DNA of 64,000 nucleotides from Streptomyces sp. XM4193 (GTDB taxonomy: Bacteria > Actinomycetota > Actinomycetes > Streptomycetales > Streptomycetaceae), in assembly GCF_023072595.1 (NCBI RefSeq), contig NZ_JALLGK010000013.1:33681-97680 (forward strand), read 5' to 3'. The number at the start of each line of letters is the position of its first letter. The stretch's first letter is position 1. The notes below the pieces were generated by a model. The model ran no database searches. It saw only the letters and a list, made by a program, of their open reading frames with translations, and had not been told where the DNA came from. Positions 47,530-56,116 of this stretch are shown piece by piece. The position numbers and the translations under genes are program-made.

Positions 47530-49188
47530 ATGTCGTACGACGCGGACGTCATCGTGATCGGTGCGGGCCTGGCGGGTCTCGCCGCCACCGCAGAACTCTC
47601 CGAGGCCGGGCGGAAGGTCATCCTGCTCGACCAGGAGCCGGAGCAGTCGATCGGAGGGCAGGCGCACTGGTCCTTCGGCGGGTTGTTCTTCGTGGACTCC
47701 CCGGAGCAACGCCGGATGCGCATCCGCGACAGCTTCGAACTCGCCTGGCAGGACTGGCTCGGCACCGCCGGCTTCGACCGCGAGGAGGACCACTGGCCGC
47801 GCCGCTGGGCGGAGGCGTACGTGGACTTCGCCGCCGGGGAGAAGCGCTCCTGGCTGCGGCAGCAGGGGCTCAAGCTCTTCCCCGTCGTCGGCTGGGCCGA
47901 GCGCGGCGGCTACGACGCCACGGGGCACGGCAACTCCGTGCCCCGCTTCCACATCACCTGGGGCACCGGGCCGGGCGTCGTGGAGCCCTTCGAGCGCCGG
48001 GTGCGTGCCGGGGTCGCGGCGGGCCGCGTGCAGCTGCGGTTCCGGCACCGGGTGACCGGGCTGAGCAGGACCGGCGGGAGTGTGGACACCGTCTCCGGCG
48101 AGGTGCTGGCGCCGAGTGCGGCGCCGCGCGGCACCCCGAGCAGCCGGGAGAGCGAGGAGAGCTTCGAACTGCGCGCCCAGGCGATCGTCGTCACCACCGG
48201 CGGCATCGGCGGCAACCACGATCTCGTCCGCGCCAACTGGCCGCAGCGGCTGGGGACTCCGCCGAAGAAGATGCTCAGCGGAGTGCCCGAGCACGTCGAC
48301 GGCAAAATGCTCGCGATCGCCGAGAGCGCGGGCGGCCGGCTGATCAACGGCGACCGGATGTGGCACTACGTCGAGGGCATCGAGAACTGGAACCCGATCT
48401 GGCCGAAACACGCCATCCGCATCCTGCCCGGCCCCTCCAGCCTCTGGCTCGACGCCACCGGGAAGCGACTGCCGGTACCGCTCTTCCCCGGTTTCGACAC
48501 GCTCGGCACCCTGGAGCACATCCAGCGAACCGGGTACGACTACACCTGGTTCGTCCTCACCAGGAAGATCATCGAGAAGGAGTTCGCCCTCTCCGGCTCG
48601 GAGCAGAACCCCGACCTCACCGGCCGCAGCATCCGCGATGTGCTGGGCAGGGCCCGCGGCGGCCCGCCCGGCCCCGTGCAGGCGTTCATGGACAACGGCG
48701 CCGACTTCGTCGTGGAGCAGGACCTCGGCCGGCTGGTCGCCCGGATGAACGAGCTGACCGGCGACTCCCTGATCGACGAGAGCGCGCTGCACCGCGAGAT
48801 CTCCGCCCGCGACCGCGAGATCGACAACACCTTCACCAAGGACCTCCAGGTCACCGCCATCCGGGGCGCCCGCAACTACCTGGGCGACAAGCTGATCCGG
48901 GTCGCCACACCGCACCGGCTGCTGGACCCCAAGGCCGGCCCGCTGGTCGCCGTACGGCTCAACATCCTGACCCGCAAGAGCCTCGGCGGGCTGGAGACCG
49001 ACCTGTCCGCACGGGTGCTCACCGAGGACGGCACCCCGCTGCCCGGCGTGTACGCGGCGGGCGAGGCGGCCGGATTCGGCGGCGGCGGTGTGCACGGGTA
49101 CCGGTCGCTGGAGGGGACGTTCCTCGGCGGCTGCCTCTTCTCCGGCCGCACGGCCGGCCGCGAGGCCGCCAAGGCGGTCGGGGGCTGA
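47530..49188 (+). CDS. FAD-binding dehydrogenase (KstD/fumarate-reductase-flavoprotein family)
   Basis: The 552-aa protein has the FAD dinucleotide motif VIVIGAGLAGLAATAELSEAG at the N-terminus, IGGQAHWSFGGLFF near residue 38, VVTTGGIGGNH near 225, and the C-terminal FAD motif LPGVYAAGEAAGFGGGGVHGYRSLEGTFLGGCLFSGR. This matches the family containing 3-ketosteroid delta1-dehydrogenases and Rv0785-like oxidoreductases. Substrate is unassigned; no steroid genes adjoin it. The ATG follows a leaderless-type promoter. Confidence 0.93.
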   Translation: MSYDADVIVIGAGLAGLAATAELSEAGRKVILLDQEPEQSIGGQAHWSFGGLFFVDSPEQRRMRIRDSFELAWQDWLGTAGFDREEDHWPRRWAEAYVDFAAGEKRSWLRQQGLKLFPVVGWAERGGYDATGHGNSVPRFHITWGTGPGVVEPFERRVRAGVAAGRVQLRFRHRVTGLSRTGGSVDTVSGEVLAPSAAPRGTPSSRESEESFELRAQAIVVTTGGIGGNHDLVRANWPQRLGTPPKKMLSGVPEHVDGKMLAIAESAGGRLINGDRMWHYVEGIENWNPIWPKHAIRILPGPSSLWLDATGKRLPVPLFPGFDTLGTLEHIQRTGYDYTWFVLTRKIIEKEFALSGSEQNPDLTGRSIRDVLGRARGGPPGPVQAFMDNGADFVVEQDLGRLVARMNELTGDSLIDESALHREISARDREIDNTFTKDLQVTAIRGARNYLGDKLIRVATPHRLLDPKAGPLVAVRLNILTRKSLGGLETDLSARVLTEDGTPLPGVYAAGEAAGFGGGGVHGYRSLEGTFLGGCLFSGRTAGREAAKAVGG

Positions 49189-49368
49189 CCCCGGCCGCCC
49201 CGGCGTTCCCGCGGAGCCGCTCCCACGGACGCGTGCAGCGGTGGCGTGGACGCGTACGGCGGTCGTGCGGGCGCGTGCCGCGGTGGTGCGGCCCGTACGG
49301 CCTGCGCGTGCCGGTCGGCGCGCACGCCGGCCGGGACCGTGCGCCCCGTCGGGACGTGCACCGGTCCG

Positions 49369-50439
49369 TCAGCTCGTCGGCCGGCCGCCCAGGGCTTCGG
49401 CCAGGTCGTAGCGGACCGGCTCCTCCAGCTGGGCGTAGGTGCACTGGTGCGGCTCGCGGTCCGGCCGCCAGCGCCTGAACCGGGTGGTGTGGCGGAAGCG
49501 GTCGCCCTGCATGTGGTCGTAGGCCACCTCGACCACCCGCTCGGGGCGCAGCGGCACCCACGACAGGTCCTTCTTCCCCGTCCAGCGGCTCGGGCCGCCG
49601 GGCATCCGGCTGTGCTCGTGCGCGGCCTCGTCCTGCCAGGCGCCCCAGGGGTGGTCCGCCGAGTCCGTGCGCAGCGGTGCCAGTTCCGTCATCAGCTCCT
49701 CGCGCCGTCGCATGGGGAAGCTCGCGCACACCCCGACGTGCTGGAGCACGCCCGACTCGTCGTAGAGCCCGAGCAGCAGCGAACCGACGACCGGACCGCT
49801 CTTGTGGTGCCGCAGCCCCGCCAGCACGCAGTCCGCGGTCCGCTCGTGCTTGACCTTCACCATGAGTCGCTGGTCCGGCCCGTACGGGAGGTCCGGGCGC
49901 TTGGCGACGATGCCGTCCAACCCGGCGCCCTCGAAGCGTTCGAACCACTGGCGGGCGACCTCCGGGTCGTCGGTGGCCGGAGCCAGCCGCACCGGCCCGT
50001 CGACCCCTTCCAGCGCCTCGGCCAGCAGCCGTCTGCGTTCGGCCAGCGGGGCCTCCATCAGCGAACGGTCCTCCAGCGCGAGCAGGTCGAACGCGACGAA
50101 GGCGGCGGGGGTCTCCGCCGCCAGCCGCCGCACCCGCGAGTCGGCGGGATGGATGCGCTCCAGCAGCGCATCGAAGTCCAGCCGGTCTCCCCGCACGATC
50201 ACGATCTCGCCGTCGACCACGCAGCGCGGCGGCAGCGACCGGCGCAGCGCGTCCAGGAGTTCGGGGAAGTAGCGGGTCAGGGATTTGGTCGAGCGGCTGG
50301 TCAGCTCGACCTCGTCGCCGTCGCGGAAGACCAGGGCCCGGAAGCCGTCCCACTTGGCCTCGTAGTGCATTCCGGGCGGGATACGGGCCGCGGCTCTGGC
50401 GAGCATCGGCTTCAGCGGTGGCATCACCGGGAGGTCCAT
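49369..50439 (-). CDS. ATP-dependent DNA ligase (LigC/LigD ligase-domain type)
   Basis: The 356-aa ligase holds motif I EAKWDGFR with adenylation Lys29, CVVDGEIVIV (motif III region), AFVAFDLLAL, DGIVAKRPDLPYG (IV) and LMVKVKHERTADCVLAG (V), then an OB-fold ending near DRFRHTTRFRRWRPDR. It seals nicks in repair, typically with an NHEJ-type polymerase. The polymerase gene lies directly divergent (76 nt between starts). No Ku gene is in the window, so whether it serves NHEJ or base-excision gap repair is open. Confidence 0.95.
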   Translation of the reverse strand: MDLPVMPPLKPMLARAAARIPPGMHYEAKWDGFRALVFRDGDEVELTSRSTKSLTRYFPELLDALRRSLPPRCVVDGEIVIVRGDRLDFDALLERIHPADSRVRRLAAETPAAFVAFDLLALEDRSLMEAPLAERRRLLAEALEGVDGPVRLAPATDDPEVARQWFERFEGAGLDGIVAKRPDLPYGPDQRLMVKVKHERTADCVLAGLRHHKSGPVVGSLLLGLYDESGVLQHVGVCASFPMRRREELMTELAPLRTDSADHPWGAWQDEAAHEHSRMPGGPSRWTGKKDLSWVPLRPERVVEVAYDHMQGDRFRHTTRFRRWRPDREPHQCTYAQLEEPVRYDLAEALGGRPTS

Positions 50440-50503
50440 GCGGCGATTGTGCGCCCGCGGCCCGCTCCCCGCCCGCCGAGCGGCGCCCGCGACCGCCCGG
50501 GGC

Positions 50504-50509
50504 TAGCGT
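50504..50509 (+). promoter_or_regulatory. -10 element for leaderless polymerase gene
   Basis: TAGCGT ends 6 nt before the ATG at 50516, which has no ribosome-binding site. Confidence 0.45.
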
Positions 50510-50515
50510 GGACGG

Positions 50516-51526
50516 ATGGCCGACAGCGTGGAACTGCAGGCGGGCGAGCGGACGGTGCGCCTCTCCCACCCGGACAAGGTGTACTTCCCCGCCCGGGGCT
50601 TCACCAAGCTCGACCTCGCCCGTTACTACCTCGCGGTCGGGGACGGCATCACCCGCGCGCTGCGCGACCGCCCGACCACCCTGCAACGCTTCCCGGACGG
50701 AGTGGACGGCGAGTCCTTCTTCCAGAAGCGGGCCCCCAAGAACCTGCCCTCCTGGATCGACACCGCCCGGATCTCCTTCCCCAGCGGACGCCACGCGGAC
50801 GAGATCTGCCCCGCCGAGACAGCCGCGGTCCTGTGGGCCGCGAACCTCGGCACCCTGACCTTCCACCCCTGGCCGGTGCGCCGCGAACGCCCCGACCACC
50901 CCGACGAACTGCGCATCGACCTGGACCCGCAGCCCGGCACCGACTTCGCCGACGCCCGCGCCGCGGCTGGCCAACTGCGCGAGCTGCTGGACGAGTTGGG
51001 CCTTCGCGGCTGGCCCAAGACCTCCGGCGGGCGAGGGCTGCACATCTATGTGCCGATCGAGCCGCTGTGGACCTTCGTCGACGTCCGCAGGGCCGCCATC
51101 GCCATCGGCCGCGAACTCGAACGCCGCGCCCCCGACCGGATCACCATCGCCTGGTGGAAGGAGGAGCGCGGCGCCAGGATCTTCGTCGACTACAACCAGA
51201 TGGCCAGGGACCGCACCATCGCCGCCGCGTACTCCGTGCGGCCGACCCCCGGCGCCACCGTCTCCGCGCCGCTGCGCTGGGAGGAGTTGGCGGACGCCGA
51301 GCCAGCCGACTTCGATCTGGCGACCATGCCGGAGAGGTACGCGCGGGAGGGCGATGTGCACGCGGGGATGGAGGACGCGCCCGGCCGGCTGGAGACCGTG
51401 CTGGAGCTGGCCGAGCGGCACCGCCGCGACCACGGCCAGGAGGACATGCCGTACCCGCCCGACCATCCCAAGATGCGCGGTGAACCCAAGCGGGTACAGC
51501 CCAGCCGGGCGCGCGGCAGCGACTGA
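50516..51526 (+). CDS. LigD-type polymerase/primase (PolDom, archaeo-eukaryotic primase superfamily)
   Basis: This stand-alone NHEJ polymerase domain is 336 aa. Landmarks are LSHPDKVYFPARGFTKLDLARYY, FFQKRAPKNLP, the metal-binding DLDPQPG (DxD) near residue 140, the SGGRGLHIYVPI His motif near 175, and the third acidic residue in ARIFVDYNQMARDRTIAAAYSVR. Such enzymes fill gaps and add ribonucleotides at breaks. It is divergent from an ATP-dependent ligase, together a split LigD lacking the phosphoesterase. Confidence 0.95.
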   Translation: MADSVELQAGERTVRLSHPDKVYFPARGFTKLDLARYYLAVGDGITRALRDRPTTLQRFPDGVDGESFFQKRAPKNLPSWIDTARISFPSGRHADEICPAETAAVLWAANLGTLTFHPWPVRRERPDHPDELRIDLDPQPGTDFADARAAAGQLRELLDELGLRGWPKTSGGRGLHIYVPIEPLWTFVDVRRAAIAIGRELERRAPDRITIAWWKEERGARIFVDYNQMARDRTIAAAYSVRPTPGATVSAPLRWEELADAEPADFDLATMPERYAREGDVHAGMEDAPGRLETVLELAERHRRDHGQEDMPYPPDHPKMRGEPKRVQPSRARGSD

Positions 51527-51629
51527 CGCGAGAGCGGGCGCACACCCGTACGCCGGGGCGGGCGCGGGGGAGCGCAAACACGCGGACACGGGAGCGCGGC
51601 AGCCGCGGGCACCCGGGGCGGGCGTGCGA

Positions 51630-51664
51630 AGCGGCGGGCGGAGGCTCCGTCTCCGCCCGCCGCT
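51630..51664. terminator. Strong terminator between polymerase and chaplin genes
   Basis: AGCGGCGGGCGGAG (51630-51643) pairs perfectly over 14 bp with 51651-51664 around a 7-nt loop, between convergent genes. Confidence 0.8.
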
Positions 51665-51705
51665 CACATGCGCGGGCCCTCGCGCGCCGAACGGGCGCGC
51701 TCAGC

Positions 51706-51957
51706 TCACTTGTTGACGCAGGTGTTGCCGAACGCGGGGTTGAGCGCGCCGATGACGTTCACGGAGTTGCCGCACAGGTTGATCGGGATGCTCACCGGAA
51801 CCTGGATGACGTTGCCGCTGAGGACGCCCGGGGAGTGCGCGGCGACACCCTGCGCGCCCGCGCCCGAACCCTCGTGCGCCACCGCTCCGCCCGCGCTGCC
51901 CAGGGCGAGCGCGCAACCGGCGGCGACCATGGTGCCGACCTTCAGGATGTGCTTCAT
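51706..51957 (-). CDS. chpH: Short chaplin (ChpH-like)
   Basis: The 83-aa protein has a signal peptide (MKHILKVGTMVAAGCALALGSAGGAVA) and a single chaplin domain, SPGVLSGNVIQVPVSIPINLCGNSVNVIGALNPAFGNTCVNK, with the two conserved cysteines of the ChpD-H group (ChpE lacks them). Chaplins assemble as amphipathic amyloid on aerial hyphae and spores. GAGGAG lies 7 nt before the ATG. From memory, S. coelicolor has chpC next to chpH; here no second chaplin is found in the window. Confidence 0.95.
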   Translation of the reverse strand: MKHILKVGTMVAAGCALALGSAGGAVAHEGSGAGAQGVAAHSPGVLSGNVIQVPVSIPINLCGNSVNVIGALNPAFGNTCVNK

Positions 51958-52069
51958 GACTTACTCCTCAACCGAGGTGAAAAGGGGGTCACCGCGGTCA
52001 ACGAACGGTTGTCGGTCGGGATACGGCGGCGTGCACAAATGGCGTAGCGGCATCACGGAAAAAGACGCT

Positions 52070-52091
52070 GTGTTGACCGCTCGGTCAACAC
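52070..52091. promoter_or_regulatory. Perfect 22-bp palindrome between chaplin and secreted-protein genes
   Basis: Arms GTGTTGACCG and CGGTCAACAC flank a central CT. Each arm contains TTGACC reading inward, which could double as a -35 on either strand. It lies 113 nt from the chaplin start and 136 nt from the secreted-protein start. Confidence 0.55.
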
Positions 52092-52226
52092 GGCGTACTG
52101 CCGCCCCAGTTGACGGGCCGAACAAGCCTTTACCGAATCAGCGCGTCTGACGTGATCTGCCACTTTCTTTCTGTCACTCTGCACTACTGCTGAGGAAGGC
52201 CGTTCACAGAAATCGGAGAGCACGTC

Positions 52227-53315
52227 GTGCGAACGAATTTGAGTTCTGCGGGTCGCGGTGCCTGGTGTGTGCTTGCCGCGGCGCTTGCCGTGTCGGTGCT
52301 GCCGAGTGCCGCGGTTTCGGCGCCCGGAGCGAAGGAGCAACTTCCCTTCACCCAGCGGTACTCGACGGTGCAGCACGGCGGGTTCGCACAGGCGGCCAAC
52401 TCGGCGATCACCTGCCGGTCGGTCGCGCGCGAGGGCGCCGGCCCCTGCCCGGGCGCCCGGCGCGGCGCGGGCGTCAACGGCGACTACGAGATGTTCTACA
52501 TCGACGTCGACGACGATCCGGCCACCTACAACTCCAGCCGTGCGCAACTGAAGCTGCCGTCCGGGTCGAGGGTCACCCACGCCCGGCTGTACTGGGGCGG
52601 CAACCTTCGGGTCGGCGAGCAGAAGCCGCCGAAGGACAACGGCCGCGTACTCGTCGCCGAACAGGGCGGTTCCTACAAGGAGGTGCTCGCCGACTCCGTG
52701 GTCGCGCACCGCACCACCGGGCTGACCGACTCCTACCAGGCCTCCGCCGACGTCACCGATCTGGTACGCCGCAGCGGTTCGGGCTCCTACACCGTCGCCC
52801 AGCTGAACGTGGCGATGGGCCACTCGGCGGCGGGTGCCTGGGGCGGTTGGACGATGGTGGCCGCGTACGAGAACGAGCGCTCGCCCGAGCGCCGGCTCGC
52901 CCTGTGGGACGGCTACCGCAGCGTGACCCCGAAGGGGGGAGACGTACGCGTCACCCTCACCGGGCTCGGTGTTCCCGCGGGTTCGCGCGGGACCGCGTCC
53001 GTGGTGGCCTACGACGGCGACCGCGGCGTCACCGGCGACGGCTGGCAGGTCGCAGCCAATGGGAAATCCCCGATGCGGCTCAACAATTCGGCCAACCCCG
53101 CCGCGGACGCGATGAATTCCACCATCAGTGATATGGGTCGGTCGGTGAAAAGCCGGGAACCGGCCCACGAGAACACACTCGGATACGACTCCGACCGGTT
53201 CGACGTCACAGCTGCGGTCAAGCACGGAGCGGATTCCCTCGCCTTCGATTTCTCCCCGGGCGCCGACGGCTATCACCTCGGTGTGCTCGCGGTGGCGGCG
53301 ACAACCGGGAGCTGA
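52227..53315 (+). CDS. Secreted cell-surface protein, DUF3344-like
   Basis: The 362-aa product has a signal peptide (to about residue 32, SAAVSA) and an extracellular beta-rich region. Its phrases YEMFYIDVDDDPATYNSSRAQLKLPSG, ARLYWGGNLRVGEQKPPKDNGRV, GSYTVAQLNVAMGHSAAGAWGGWTMVAAYE and VAYDGDRGVTGDGW are typical of Streptomyces proteins I recall as DUF3344-type. No LPxTG or membrane anchor is seen, so it is released or non-covalently bound. The GTG at 52227 has GGAGAG 7 nt upstream. It precedes the polysaccharide operon by 67 nt and may be transcribed with it. Confidence 0.8.
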   Translation: MRTNLSSAGRGAWCVLAAALAVSVLPSAAVSAPGAKEQLPFTQRYSTVQHGGFAQAANSAITCRSVAREGAGPCPGARRGAGVNGDYEMFYIDVDDDPATYNSSRAQLKLPSGSRVTHARLYWGGNLRVGEQKPPKDNGRVLVAEQGGSYKEVLADSVVAHRTTGLTDSYQASADVTDLVRRSGSGSYTVAQLNVAMGHSAAGAWGGWTMVAAYENERSPERRLALWDGYRSVTPKGGDVRVTLTGLGVPAGSRGTASVVAYDGDRGVTGDGWQVAANGKSPMRLNNSANPAADAMNSTISDMGRSVKSREPAHENTLGYDSDRFDVTAAVKHGADSLAFDFSPGADGYHLGVLAVAATTGS

Positions 53316-53382
53316 AATTCCCGAGTTCCGGCGCCACCGGAAACCAATTCCACTGGCCGGTGCATCCGGGGGAGATCAACAC

Positions 53383-54651
53383 GTGTCGTACGACGGAGAG
53401 TTCGGCGGGCCGCCGGACCGGCGGTTCCAGGGCCCGCACCACCGAGCACAGCAGATCGCGACAGTCGAGGACCGGGAGCCGGGCGCTCGCCGCCGGCCCA
53501 GCGTTCTGCATCTCTCCCAACCGGTGGAGGGAGGTGTCGCCACGGTCGTCACCGATCTGGTCGCGGCCCAGCGGCAGGCGGGCCTGGAGGTGCATCTGGG
53601 GTGCCCGCCGGGGCCGCTCGGGGAGTCGGCCCGGTCCGCCGGTGCGCGGGTGCACCACTGGCCCGCCGGGCGCGGACCGGGCCCCGGCCTGTTCACGGAG
53701 ATCTGCCGCATCACGGGCCTGCTGGACAGACTCCGCCCCGACCTGCTGCATCTGCACAGCGCCGAGGCGGGCCTCGCCGGCCGACTGGCCGCGCGCGGAC
53801 GGGTTCCGACCGTGTTCCAGCCGCACGCCTGGTCCTTCGAGGCCGTCACCGGCACTTCCCGCGCGCTGGCGCTCAAGTGGGAGCGCCGGGCCGCGCGTTG
53901 GGCCGCCCGGCTGCTGTGCGTCAGCGAGGCGGAGCGCCGCCGCGGCGAGAACGCCGGAGTGCGCGGCGACTGGGCGGTGGTGCCCAACGGCATCGACCTG
54001 GGGCGCTATCCGCTCGATTTCACCACCGCCGCCGACAGCCGCACCGCCGCCCGCGCCGCGCTGCCCGAGTGCGCCGCACTGCCGGACGGCGCACCCGTGG
54101 TGGTCTGCGTCGGAAGGCTCAGCGAGCAGAAGGGCCAGGACGTGCTGCTGCGTTCCTGGCCCACCGTCACCGCCCGGCACCCGCGCGCCCTGCTGGTACT
54201 GGTGGGCGACGGTCCGGCCGCCGGCGCGCTGCGGTCGGCGGCCCCCGCCGGCGTGGTGTTCGCCGGCGCGGTCCGCACCGTGCGGACCTGGTACCAGGCC
54301 GCCGACCTGGTCGTGCTGCCCTCGCGCTGGGAGGGGATGGCACTCGCCCCGCTGGAGGCGATGGCGTGCGGCCGGCCGGTGCTGCTGACCGACGTCGCGG
54401 GTGCCCGCGAGTGCCTGCCGAACGGCCACGCCGCCCGTCAACTGGTGCCCGCCGACGACCCGTTCGCCCTGGGGCGCGCGCTGGGCGCGCTGCTGGCCGA
54501 ACCCGGGCGCCTCGTCGCCGCCGGGATCGAGGCCCGCGCCCATGTCACCACGAACCACGATGTGCGCCGGAGCGCCGCGGAGGTGGGGGACCTGTACCGC
54601 GAACTGCTCCGGCGCCCGCACCAGGACCGCAGGGAGCGCCTCCTCCGATGA
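53383..54651 (+). CDS. GT4-family glycosyltransferase (polysaccharide operon gene 1)
   Basis: The 422-aa protein has two Rossmann domains. The N-terminal one starts VLHLSQPVEGGVATVVTDLVAAQRQAGLEVH after a 35-residue lead. The C-terminal Glycos_transf_1 domain has VVVCVGRLSEQKGQDVLLRSW, then EX7E-type SRWEGMALAPLEAMACGRPVLLTD. It is a retaining GT-B enzyme acting on the cytoplasmic face. The GTG at 53383 has GGGGGAG 9 nt upstream. Its stop overlaps the next start (ATGA). The acceptor is probably the lipid-linked sugar made by the next gene product. Confidence 0.93.
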   Translation: MSYDGEFGGPPDRRFQGPHHRAQQIATVEDREPGARRRPSVLHLSQPVEGGVATVVTDLVAAQRQAGLEVHLGCPPGPLGESARSAGARVHHWPAGRGPGPGLFTEICRITGLLDRLRPDLLHLHSAEAGLAGRLAARGRVPTVFQPHAWSFEAVTGTSRALALKWERRAARWAARLLCVSEAERRRGENAGVRGDWAVVPNGIDLGRYPLDFTTAADSRTAARAALPECAALPDGAPVVVCVGRLSEQKGQDVLLRSWPTVTARHPRALLVLVGDGPAAGALRSAAPAGVVFAGAVRTVRTWYQAADLVVLPSRWEGMALAPLEAMACGRPVLLTDVAGARECLPNGHAARQLVPADDPFALGRALGALLAEPGRLVAAGIEARAHVTTNHDVRRSAAEVGDLYRELLRRPHQDRRERLLR

Positions 54652-56114
54652 CCGCAGACAGCACCGAGACCTCCGGGCCGCTCACCGGTCCCGCGGACCC
54701 TCCGCGGCAGAGCCCGCTCTCCTTCCCGCCGCCGCGCACCGCGGCCGACTCCGGCGCCGCACCGCGCCGCCCCCGCCGAGGCGTGTCCGCACCGGCGGCG
54801 CTGGTCTCGGACTGCCTGGCGATGACGGCAGCCCTGACACTCGTCGCCTCCGAGACCACCACGCTCCCGCCGGCGGCACTCGCCGCGGGGCTGCTCGCCG
54901 TCCTCGCCCTGAACAGGCAGGCAGGTCTCTACCGCAGCCGGCCGGCGCCCTCCGGCCTGGACGAGGTGCCGGCACTGTTCGCGAGCGCCGCGCTGGCCTG
55001 GGCGGTGACCGCCGCACTGGCCGCCGCGGCCGATCCCGAGCAGGCCATGGCGCTGCCCGCCCTGCTGTCGCTGCTGACCCTGCACACGGTGCTGGCGACC
55101 GCCGGCCGGTGCGCGACGTACCGACTGCGCCGGGCCCGCGCCAGACGCCGGCCGCACTCCGCCCTGATCGTCGGACTCGGGTCGACGTCCCGCGCCCTGG
55201 CCGCGGCGCTGCTCGCCCGGCCGGAGTACGCGATGCGGCCGGTGGGGCTGGTCGCGTGCGGTCCGGGCGAGCAGCACGCCGGTGAGCCGCCGAGGCTCCC
55301 GGTGCTGCACACCTTCGAGGACGTCACCCGGGCCGTGATCCAGAACAGCGTGCGGGACGCGGTCCTGACCCGGCCGCCGGCGGCGGCACCGGAGCTCGCC
55401 GCGCTCGTCGACCACCTCGCCTCGCTCGGTTGCGCGGTGTGGTGCGTCGGCGGTCCTCAACTGCCCGCCGCCAGGCCCGCCGGCCAGCTCTGGGGCTTCG
55501 CCTGCAGCCGGATCCTGCCGCCGCCCGCGCGCACCCCCGCGCACCTGGGCAAGCGGGCGTTCGACATGGCCTCGTCCGGTCTCGCGCTGCTGCTGCTCTC
55601 GCCGCTGCTGGCGCTCTGCGCCCTGGCGGTACGGCTGGCCGACGGGCCCGGCGTCCTCTTCCGGCAGGAGCGGGTGGGCCGAGACGGACTCCCGTTCACG
55701 GTGCTGAAGTTCCGCACGCTGCGGCCCACCGACCCGTACGAGGCGGCCACCCGGTGGAGCGTCGCGGACGACCGGCGGATGAGCGCCGTCGGACGCTGGA
55801 TGCGGCGCACCTCACTGGACGAGCTGCCGCAGCTGTGGAACGTGCTGCGCGGCGACATGAGCCTGGTCGGACCGCGGCCCGAACGACCCTTCTTCGTCGC
55901 ACGGTTCAGCGAGATTTATCCGCACTACGGTGCCCGGCACCGGATGCCCGTCGGCATCACCGGCCTGGCTCAGGTCCACGGCCTGCGCGGCGACACCTCC
56001 ATCGAGGACCGGGCGCGCTTCGACAACCACTACATCGACACCTGGTCGCCGTGGCTGGACATGTGCATTCTGCTGCGCACCGTCGGCTCCGTCTTCCGGC
56101 AGGGCGGGAGCTGA
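54648..56114 (+). CDS. Polyprenyl-phosphate hexose-1-phosphate transferase (WbaP/CpsE type)
   Basis: This priming enzyme loads the first sugar phosphate on undecaprenyl phosphate. The 488-aa protein has four N-terminal transmembrane helices after a Pro-rich lead, a Rossmann-like CoA_binding_3 region (SALIVGLGSTSRALAAALL), a further helix, and the catalytic bac_transf domain. That domain contains KRAFDMASSGLALLLLSPLL, LFRQERVGRDGLPFTVLKFRTL, RRTSLDELPQLWNVLRGDMSLVGPRPE and GITGLAQVHGLRGD. It overlaps the upstream GT gene by 4 nt, and the next gene starts 2 nt after its stop. Confidence 0.96.
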   Translation: MTADSTETSGPLTGPADPPRQSPLSFPPPRTAADSGAAPRRPRRGVSAPAALVSDCLAMTAALTLVASETTTLPPAALAAGLLAVLALNRQAGLYRSRPAPSGLDEVPALFASAALAWAVTAALAAAADPEQAMALPALLSLLTLHTVLATAGRCATYRLRRARARRRPHSALIVGLGSTSRALAAALLARPEYAMRPVGLVACGPGEQHAGEPPRLPVLHTFEDVTRAVIQNSVRDAVLTRPPAAAPELAALVDHLASLGCAVWCVGGPQLPAARPAGQLWGFACSRILPPPARTPAHLGKRAFDMASSGLALLLLSPLLALCALAVRLADGPGVLFRQERVGRDGLPFTVLKFRTLRPTDPYEAATRWSVADDRRMSAVGRWMRRTSLDELPQLWNVLRGDMSLVGPRPERPFFVARFSEIYPHYGARHRMPVGITGLAQVHGLRGDTSIEDRARFDNHYIDTWSPWLDMCILLRTVGSVFRQGGS

Positions 56115-56116
56115 GC

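Noticed and set aside
52120..52149. GAAC and CGTCTGA resembling an ECF promoter before the secreted-protein gene
   Set aside because: The spacing (19 nt) is outside the usual 16-17, so I did not call it a promoter.
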